DNA of 43,176 nt, from assembly GCF_003667225.1 (NCBI RefSeq), contig NZ_RCOM01000012.1:1-43176 (forward strand), in the 5' to 3' direction. Source of the DNA: Kocuria rhizophila (lineage in GTDB: Bacteria; Actinomycetota; Actinomycetes; Actinomycetales; Micrococcaceae). The position numbers and the translations under genes were made by a program. Within the stretch, counting starts at the first letter, position 1. Each line of letters opens with the position of its first letter. Positions 38,135 to 43,176 of this stretch are shown piece after piece. The notes under the pieces were generated by a model. That model was not told the DNA's origin. It searched no databases and saw only the letters and a list, made by a program, of their open reading frames with translations.

Positions 38135-38162
38135 CTATATATATTCCGCCGCATGCTGTCCA
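38134..38162 (-). promoter_or_regulatory. marR-exporter promoter (near consensus)
   Basis: On the minus strand TGGACA (38157-38162), a 17-bp spacer and TATAGT (38134-38139) form the closest match to a vegetative promoter in the window. It is embedded in an AT-rich run unusual for this DNA. Transcription would begin near 38127, about 58 nt before the marR ATG. Confidence 0.75.
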
Positions 38163-38232
38163 CCGCGTTCCCCATCTCCCCCGGGTGGCCTCCCGGGCCC
38201 CCGTGGTATTCGCCCGCACCGCTCCCGGCGCC

Positions 38233-38238
38233 TACACT
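38233..38238 (+). promoter_or_regulatory. Leaderless -10 element of the MBL-fold gene
   Basis: TACACT ends 7 nt before ATG 38246, with no Shine-Dalgarno sequence between. This decides the start against the longer open frame from 38153, which would span the divergent marR promoter. Confidence 0.6.
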
Positions 38239-38245
38239 CGTGGGC

Positions 38246-38902
38246 ATGATCGCCACGCAGACCGAGGTCATCGAACTCGCCCGGATCACCATCCGCCGCA
38301 TCTCGGTGAGCGAGATGGACAACAACGTCTACCTGCTCACCTCCAAGTCCGAGGGCACCCAGGTGCTCATCGACGCCGCCGACGACGCCCGTGCAATCGC
38401 GGGCATGGTCGCCGCCGGCTCCGGGGACTGCTCGGACTGGGGCAACCTGCAGCTGATCGTCACCACGCACTCGCACTGGGACCACGTGCGCGCGCTGGAG
38501 GCCGTGGCCACCCACGCCGAGGCCATGACCGCGTGCGGCGCCTCGGACGAGGCCGACATCGCCGTGCCCATGGACCTCACCTTCGAGAACGGTGACACCG
38601 CCGAGCTGGACGGCATCGAGCTGGAGGTTCTCGAGCTGCGCGGGCACACCCCCGGCTCGATCGCTCTGGTCTACCGGGATCCCGAGGGTCCCGCCCACAT
38701 CTTCACCGGGGACTCCCTGTTCCCCGGCGGGCTGGGGAAGACGAACTCCCCCGAGGACTTCCGCCAGCTCTTCCGGGACGTCACCGAGCGCATCTTCGAC
38801 CGGTTCGACGACGACACCGTGATCCACCCGGGCCACGGCGAGCCCACCACCCTGGGCGCCGAGCGGCCGCACCTGCGGGAGTGGGAAGAGCGCGGCTGGT
38901 GA
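38246..38902 (+). CDS. MBL-fold metallo-hydrolase (glyoxalase II-like)
   Basis: A 218-aa metallo-beta-lactamase-fold hydrolase. The metal-binding set is complete: THSHWDH (His75, His77, Asp79, His80), His134 in RGHTPGS, Asp156 in TGDSLFPGG, and His197 in HPGHG. The two-metal pattern and HTPGS loop resemble hydroxyacylglutathione hydrolase-like proteins, but actinobacteria of this kind lack glutathione, so a mycothiol or other thioester is a possible substrate (inference). It is coupled to the BASS transporter by a GTGA overlap, which may link their substrates. Divergent from the drug-exporter pair and near uvrA, a neighbourhood I recall from other Micrococcaceae. Confidence 0.88.
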   Translation: MIATQTEVIELARITIRRISVSEMDNNVYLLTSKSEGTQVLIDAADDARAIAGMVAAGSGDCSDWGNLQLIVTTHSHWDHVRALEAVATHAEAMTACGASDEADIAVPMDLTFENGDTAELDGIELEVLELRGHTPGSIALVYRDPEGPAHIFTGDSLFPGGLGKTNSPEDFRQLFRDVTERIFDRFDDDTVIHPGHGEPTTLGAERPHLREWEERGW

Positions 38903-39903
38903 GCTCACCCGCCTCGCCCGCGGATGCCACCGGCCACGACGCCGCCGCGCAGTCCTCCGCGGACCGCGCCGCCTACGTGGCGGTCCTGGTGTTCCCACTG
39001 CTCGTGCTCGCGGGCGGACTGGGCGGGTACCTGTTCGCACCGACCGTCCACCAGGCCGCGAGCTGGACCAACCCCCTGCTCGGACTCGTGATGTTCGGGA
39101 TGGGGCTCACCCTGCGCCCCGCGGACTTCGCGCTGGTGGCCAGGCGGCCGGTGCCGATCGTGCTGGGGGTCCTGGCGCAGTACGTGCTCATGCCCGGGAT
39201 CGCCGTGCTCGTCACGTGGGCCCTGCAACTGCCGCCCGAGATCGCGGCCGGGGTCATCCTGGTGGGCTGCGCGCCCGGGGGCACCGCCTCCAACGTGGTG
39301 TCCTACCTGGCCCGCGGGGACGTGGCGGTGTCCGTGACCATGACCTCGATCTCCACCCTGCTGGCGCCCCTGCTCACTCCCCTGCTGACGCTGTGGCTCG
39401 CCGGCGCGTACATGCCGTTGAACGGGGCGGCCATGGCCCGCTCCATCGCCGTGGTGGTGCTGCTGCCCGTGCTCGCCGGCCTGGTGGTGCGTCTCCTGCT
39501 GCCCCGGATGATCACCCGGCTGCTGCCCGTGCTGCCGTGGCTCTCGGTGCTCGCGATCTCGGTGATCGTGGCCATCGTGGTCTCCGGGTCCGCGGAGAAG
39601 ATTCTGCAGGCGGGACTGATTGTCCTGGTGGCCGTGGCGGTGCACAACGCGCTGGGCATGGCACTCGGCTGGCTCGTGGGGCGTCTGTCCGGACAGCCCG
39701 CGGCCGTCCGACGCACCACCGCGATCGAGGTGGGCATGCAGAACTCGGGGCTCGCCGCCGGGCTGGCCGCCCAGTACATGTCCCCGCTCGCCGCTCTGCC
39801 CGGTGCGGTGTTCTCGGTCTGGCACAACCTCTCCGGGGCCGTGTTCGCGCTGCTGTGCCGCCGCGCGGACGCGAAGGCCGCGCGCGGCGTCGTCGTGGAC
39901 TGA
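38899..39903 (+). CDS. BASS-family (bile acid:sodium symporter-like) transporter
   Basis: A 334-aa membrane protein with about nine or ten hydrophobic segments. The BASS signature is GCAPGGTASNVVSYLARGDVAVS-like (123-145, key Gly-Gly and Ser-Asn), and the later EVGMQNSGLAAGLA matches the second crossover helix. Homologues carry sodium together with organic anions such as pantoate, 2-oxo acids or bile acids. GTG 38899 overlaps the MBL stop by 4 nt; the first ~22 residues are a soluble Ala/Ser-rich tail. Co-translation with an MBL hydrolase hints that the imported or exported anion is a hydrolase substrate or product. Confidence 0.88.
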   Translation: MSSPASPADATGHDAAAQSSADRAAYVAVLVFPLLVLAGGLGGYLFAPTVHQAASWTNPLLGLVMFGMGLTLRPADFALVARRPVPIVLGVLAQYVLMPGIAVLVTWALQLPPEIAAGVILVGCAPGGTASNVVSYLARGDVAVSVTMTSISTLLAPLLTPLLTLWLAGAYMPLNGAAMARSIAVVVLLPVLAGLVVRLLLPRMITRLLPVLPWLSVLAISVIVAIVVSGSAEKILQAGLIVLVAVAVHNALGMALGWLVGRLSGQPAAVRRTTAIEVGMQNSGLAAGLAAQYMSPLAALPGAVFSVWHNLSGAVFALLCRRADAKAARGVVVD

Positions 39904-39934
39904 CGCGTCCCGTGTGGGTGTCCCCGGCGGCGGA

Positions 39935-39940
39935 TAGGCT
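39935..39940 (+). promoter_or_regulatory. Leaderless -10 element of the DUF3516 helicase
   Basis: TAGGCT ends 7 nt before ATG 39948. The G-rich bases between them lie too close to the ATG to serve as a normal ribosome site. Confidence 0.5.
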
Positions 39941-39947
39941 GGCGGGG

Positions 39948-42560
39948 ATGAAACTCCTCGACTCCCTGGCCCCAGACCTCTCCGCCCCCGGTCACCAGTA
40001 CCTGCGCGGCGACTTCGCATCCAACCCGCTGAGCGAGAACGAGATCTACGAGGGGTTCCTCGGCTGGATCGCCTCCCGGGACATGGAGCTGTACCCGGCG
40101 CAGGACGAGGCCGTGCTGGAGGTGGCCAACGGGTCCAACGTGATCCTCGCAACGCCCACGGGCTCCGGGAAATCCACCGTGGCCGTGGCCGCGCACTTCG
40201 CTGGGCTTGCGCGGGGGCAGCGCTCCTACTACACCGCCCCCATCAAGGCGCTCGTGTCCGAGAAGTTCTTCGACCTCTGCGAGATCTTCGGGGCGGAGAA
40301 CGTGGGCATGGTCACCGGGGACTCCGCCGTGAACGCGGAGGCACCCATCGTGTGCTGCACCGCGGAGATCCTCGCGAACGTGGCGCTGCGCGAAGGACCG
40401 GACGCGGACCTCGGCCTGGTGGTCATGGACGAGTTCCACTTCTACTCCGACCCCCAGCGCGGCTGGGCGTGGCAGGCGCCGCTCATCGAGCTGCCGCAGG
40501 CGCAGTTCCTCCTCATGAGCGCCACCCTGGGGGACGTCACCCGAATCGAGCAGCGGCTCACCGACACCACGGGCCGGGCCACGTCCCTGGTCTCTTCGGG
40601 CGAGCGGCCCATCCCGCTGCACTTCTACTACTCCGAACGGCCCATCCACGAGGAGCTGGAGGAGCTGCTCACCACACACCAGGCTCCCGTGTACGTGGTG
40701 CACTTCTCCCAGCTGGCGGCCGCGGAGCAGGCGCAGAGCCTCATGTCCGTGGACGTGCTCAGCAAGGCGGAGAAGGAACAGGTCGCGGAGCTGATCAAAG
40801 ACTTCCGCTTCTCGGCGGGCTTCGGCAAGACCCTCAACCGGCTCGTGCGCCACGGGATCGGCGTGCACCACGCGGGCATGCTGCCCAAGTACCGCCGGCT
40901 CGTGGAGCAGCTGGCGCAGACCGGGCTGCTCAAGGTCATCTGCGGCACGGACACCCTGGGCGTGGGCATCAACGTGCCCATCCGCACGGTGCTGATCACC
41001 GCGCTGTCCAAGTACGACGGCCGCCGCACCCGCCGGCTCAGCGCGCGCGAGTTCCACCAGATCGCCGGCCGCGCCGGGCGGGCCGGCTACGACACCGCCG
41101 GTACCGTGGTGGTCCAGGCCCCCGAGCACGTGATCGAGAACGAGCGCGCCATGGCCAAGGCGCGTGCCAAGCACGGCGACGACCAGAAGAAGCTGCGCCA
41201 AGTGCCCAAGAAGAAGGCGCCCGAGGGCTTCGTGTCGTGGAGCCGCAAGACCTTCGACCACCTCGTGGAGGCCACCCCCGAGCAGCTGAGCTCGTCCTTC
41301 GCCATCACGCACTCCATGGTGCTCAACATGCTGCAGCGCCCCGGGGACAACATCGCCGCGGGGTACCGGCTGCTCACCTCGGTGGACGAGCCCCGCGCCC
41401 GGCAGCGCGCCCTGCTGCGCCACGCCCTGTCCATCCTCAAGGAGCTGCTGCGCGCCGGGGTGGTCGTACGCCTGCCCGAACCGGACGAGACCGGGCGCCG
41501 CTACCGCCTCACGGTCGAGCTGCAGGAGAACTTCGCGCTCAACCAGCCCCTCTCCCCCTTTGCGCTCGCGGCCCTGGGCCTGCTGGACCCCGAGTCCGAG
41601 ACCTATGCACTGGACGTGGTCTCGGTCATGGAGGCCACCCTGGAGAAGCCCCGCCAGGTGCTGAACATGCAGGAGAAGAAGGTCAAGGGCGAGGCGCTGG
41701 CCACCATGAAGGCCGAGGGCCTCGAGTACATGGAGCGCATGCGCGAACTGGACGAGATCACCTACCCGCAGCCGTTGAAGGAGCTGCTGGACCAGGCCTT
41801 CGAGACCTACCGGGGTTCCGCCCCGTGGGTGTCCCAGTTCGAGCTGTCCCCCAAGTCGATCGTGCGGGACATGTACGAGCGCGCCATGACTTTCGGGGAC
41901 TACGTGCAGTACTACGGGCTGGCGCGCTCCGAGGGGATCCTGCTGCGCTATCTCTCTGACGCCTACAAGGCCCTTCGCCAGACGGTGCCCGTGGATGCCA
42001 CCACCGAGACCCTCACGGACCTCGTGGAGTGGCTCGGCGAGAGCATCCGCCAGACCGACAACTCCCTGCTGGACGAGTGGGAGAAGCTCGCCTCCGGCGA
42101 GGAGTCCCCTTCCGGGACCAGCGCCGACTCCCTCGCGGAGCTTGTCGCGGAGCAGCCCGAGGGCGTGACCTCCAACCCGCGGGCGTTCCGTGTGATGGTG
42201 CGCAACGCGCTCTTCCAGCGCGTGGAGCTCTTCGCGCAGGAGAAGGACAAGGTGCTCGGAGCCCTGGACGAGAAGTCCGGCTGGGACCGCGACCGCTGGG
42301 CGGACGCCATGGACGCGTACTTCGACGAGTACGAGGACATCTACACCGACGCCCAGTCCCGCGGCCCCTCCCTGATCCGCATCACCGAGCATCCCGAGGG
42401 TCTGCCGGGCTTCTGGACCGTGGTGCAGGTCTTCGACGACCCTGACGGCCACCACGACTGGGGCATCAACGCGCGCATCGACCTGGCCGCCTCCGACGAG
42501 GACGGCTTTCCCGCCGTACTCGTGGACAACGTGGGTCCGGTGACGGACACGGGCCGCTGA
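39948..42560 (+). CDS. Ski2-like DEAD/DEAH-box helicase with DUF3516
   Basis: An 870-aa superfamily 2 helicase. Motif I TPTGSGKS (70-77), motif II DEFH (161-164), motif III MSATLGD, motif VI QIAGRAGRAG (around 370), then a long C-terminal DUF3516 region (about 400-870) of mainly helical, charged sequence. DEFH in place of DEAD/DEVH and the layout resemble Ski2/Mtr4 RNA helicases without an obvious KOW or arch domain. It probably remodels RNA or RNA-protein complexes; the role of the DUF3516 group is not established as far as I know. ATG 39948 gives the compact N-terminus MKLLDSLAPDL. The frame's 244 upstream codons overlap the transporter gene and are spurious. Confidence 0.92.
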   Translation: MKLLDSLAPDLSAPGHQYLRGDFASNPLSENEIYEGFLGWIASRDMELYPAQDEAVLEVANGSNVILATPTGSGKSTVAVAAHFAGLARGQRSYYTAPIKALVSEKFFDLCEIFGAENVGMVTGDSAVNAEAPIVCCTAEILANVALREGPDADLGLVVMDEFHFYSDPQRGWAWQAPLIELPQAQFLLMSATLGDVTRIEQRLTDTTGRATSLVSSGERPIPLHFYYSERPIHEELEELLTTHQAPVYVVHFSQLAAAEQAQSLMSVDVLSKAEKEQVAELIKDFRFSAGFGKTLNRLVRHGIGVHHAGMLPKYRRLVEQLAQTGLLKVICGTDTLGVGINVPIRTVLITALSKYDGRRTRRLSAREFHQIAGRAGRAGYDTAGTVVVQAPEHVIENERAMAKARAKHGDDQKKLRQVPKKKAPEGFVSWSRKTFDHLVEATPEQLSSSFAITHSMVLNMLQRPGDNIAAGYRLLTSVDEPRARQRALLRHALSILKELLRAGVVVRLPEPDETGRRYRLTVELQENFALNQPLSPFALAALGLLDPESETYALDVVSVMEATLEKPRQVLNMQEKKVKGEALATMKAEGLEYMERMRELDEITYPQPLKELLDQAFETYRGSAPWVSQFELSPKSIVRDMYERAMTFGDYVQYYGLARSEGILLRYLSDAYKALRQTVPVDATTETLTDLVEWLGESIRQTDNSLLDEWEKLASGEESPSGTSADSLAELVAEQPEGVTSNPRAFRVMVRNALFQRVELFAQEKDKVLGALDEKSGWDRDRWADAMDAYFDEYEDIYTDAQSRGPSLIRITEHPEGLPGFWTVVQVFDDPDGHHDWGINARIDLAASDEDGFPAVLVDNVGPVTDTGR

Positions 42561-42570
42561 CACCCCGACC

Positions 42571-42604
42571 ATGCAGTCAGAGATGCATCATCACCTACTA
42601 TGCA
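42571..42604. promoter_or_regulatory. Promoter region with three ATGCA repeats
   Basis: ATGCA occurs at 42571-42575, 42583-42587 (within the palindrome GATGCATC) and 42600-42604, surrounding a -10-like TACTAT (42596-42601). TGCAT-N11-ATGCA forms an inverted repeat across the -10. It may be an operator for the downstream HTH protein. Confidence 0.4.
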
Positions 42605-42635
42605 CGTGGGACCGCATGACCGAGAGGAGCGGCTC

Positions 42636-43176
42636 GTGTTTGCACTGACCGTGGACCGTCGCGACTCCCGCGCGGACGCCGAGCGGCTTGACATGCGTGA
42701 GCACCTCGAGGCGTGCCGCCGGGACCTGCCCCGCCCGCTGGTGGCGTGGGACATCACCGCCGGGGACGAGCTCCAGGCCCTCTACGACGACGCCGCGGCC
42801 GCCCTGCAGGCCGCCGTCACCCTGGCCGACGACGGCTCGTGGCACGTGGGACTCGGCGTCGGAGAGGTGGACCGTCCGCTCGCCGACGCGGCGCGGGAGA
42901 ACACCGGGGCGGCCTTCGTGGCGGCCCGCGAGGCGGTCCAGGCCGCAAAGGACGCCGGTGGCCCCGCCGTGCGCGGCGGCGAGTGGGCCGAACGCGCGGG
43001 CGCCCTGCTGGGTCTGCTGTGTGCCGTGCGTGCGCGCCGCACGGACTCCGGTGCCGCGGCCGTGGCCCTGGCCGAGACCGGGATGACCCAGCGGCAGATG
43101 GCCGAGCACCTGGGCATCACGCAGTCCTCCGTGTCCCGGCGCCTGGACGCCGCCCTGTGGCACCAGGAGCACGCGG
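42636..43176 (+). CDS. SatD-like protein with C-terminal HTH (partial, runs off right edge)
   Basis: 180 codons are visible before the window ends. The order AGDELQALYDD (42-52), GLGVGEVDRPL (72-82) and TGAAFVAAREAV (90-101) resembles the SatD family, which shares a nucleotide-cyclase-like core and is of unknown biochemical role. An HTH follows (TQRQMAEHLGITQSSVSRRL, 151-170), indicating DNA binding. GTG 42636 has GAGAGGAG about 6 nt upstream. The likely promoter TACTAT lies 35 nt before the start. The HTH and flanking ATGCA repeats suggest autoregulation. The assignment is by motif memory only; a MarR-type label is often given to such genes. Confidence 0.75.
   Translation, partial: MFALTVDRRDSRADAERLDMREHLEACRRDLPRPLVAWDITAGDELQALYDDAAAALQAAVTLADDGSWHVGLGVGEVDRPLADAARENTGAAFVAAREAVQAAKDAGGPAVRGGEWAERAGALLGLLCAVRARRTDSGAAAVALAETGMTQRQMAEHLGITQSSVSRRLDAALWHQEHA

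Noticed and set aside
35671-38325. An 884-codon frame joining the exporter with DNA through marR
   Set aside because: The part upstream of 37533 lies antiphase within marR, which has a clear HTH and its own ribosome site.
39303-42572. A 1089-codon open frame on the strand opposite the DUF3516 helicase
   Set aside because: It is the mirror of a high-GC gene: His/Val/Gly/Leu-rich translation with no domain, fully inside the helicase, whose motifs are unambiguous. The same holds for the other long antisense frames, such as those at 17144-19879, 13104-15524 and 33755-35515.

Overview
The window is a very G+C-rich chromosomal segment of an actinobacterium. OpcA, WhiA, the rapZ-yvcK-whiA block, a CtaA/CtaB pair, a SufR-SufBDC cluster and frequent GTG starts all fit the Micrococcaceae. 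Protein wording and gene order look most like Kocuria, but this is inference from memory; no search was run. Almost everything is core metabolism and housekeeping. The exception is the first ~240 bp, which are only ~40% G+C by direct count and look like the end of a foreign or recently acquired segment.

Layout. 1-272: AT-rich edge with two small minus-strand reading frames, the leftmost running off the window. 371-1279: membrane-anchored zinc metallopeptidase. 1292-2533: FMN-dependent L-lactate dehydrogenase-like enzyme. 2804-7591 (minus): Fe-S assembly operon sufR-sufB-sufD-sufC and a DUF59 protein, with no sufS or sufU. 7828-9620: two-gene ABC exporter. 9713-13016: heme A synthase ctaA, a DapA-family aldolase/lyase, and heme O synthase ctaB. 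13314-21821 (plus): tkt-tal-pgi-zwf-opcA-pgl, the pentose phosphate pathway with its glycolytic branch point. 22134-25761 (minus): secG and the lower-glycolysis genes gap-pgk-tpiA. 25999-35611 (minus): a long housekeeping run uvrA, HAD phosphatase, plsC-like acyltransferase, uvrC, rapZ, yvcK, whiA. 35671-38069 (minus): a MarR regulator and a DHA2-type drug exporter. 38246-42560 (plus): MBL-fold hydrolase, BASS-type transporter and a DUF3516 Ski2-like helicase. 42636-end: start of a SatD-like HTH protein.

How the genes fit together. Glucose-6-phosphate is partitioned between Pgi and Zwf/OpcA/Pgl. Tkt and Tal return pentoses to glycolysis, and Gap-Pgk-TpiA handle the triose stage. YvcK and RapZ, beside the glycolytic genes, are known to tie cell-wall and amino-sugar metabolism to carbon flux in other bacteria. 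LldD feeds lactate electrons to the respiratory chain, whose heme A comes from CtaB and CtaA and whose Fe-S centres come from the Suf system.

Regulatory features visible in the DNA: five genes whose -10-like hexamer (TANNNT) lies 6-7 nt before the start codon, implying leaderless mRNAs; a near-consensus promoter with a TTGC-N5-GCAA operator in front of the marR-exporter pair; an imperfect dyad in the gap leader; and strong hairpins at operon ends and between tkt/tal and gap/pgk. No tRNA, rRNA, CRISPR array, insertion sequence or complete mobile element was recognised. I found no convincing undescribed multi-gene system; the AT-rich left edge and the leaderless promoter set are the most worthwhile leads.
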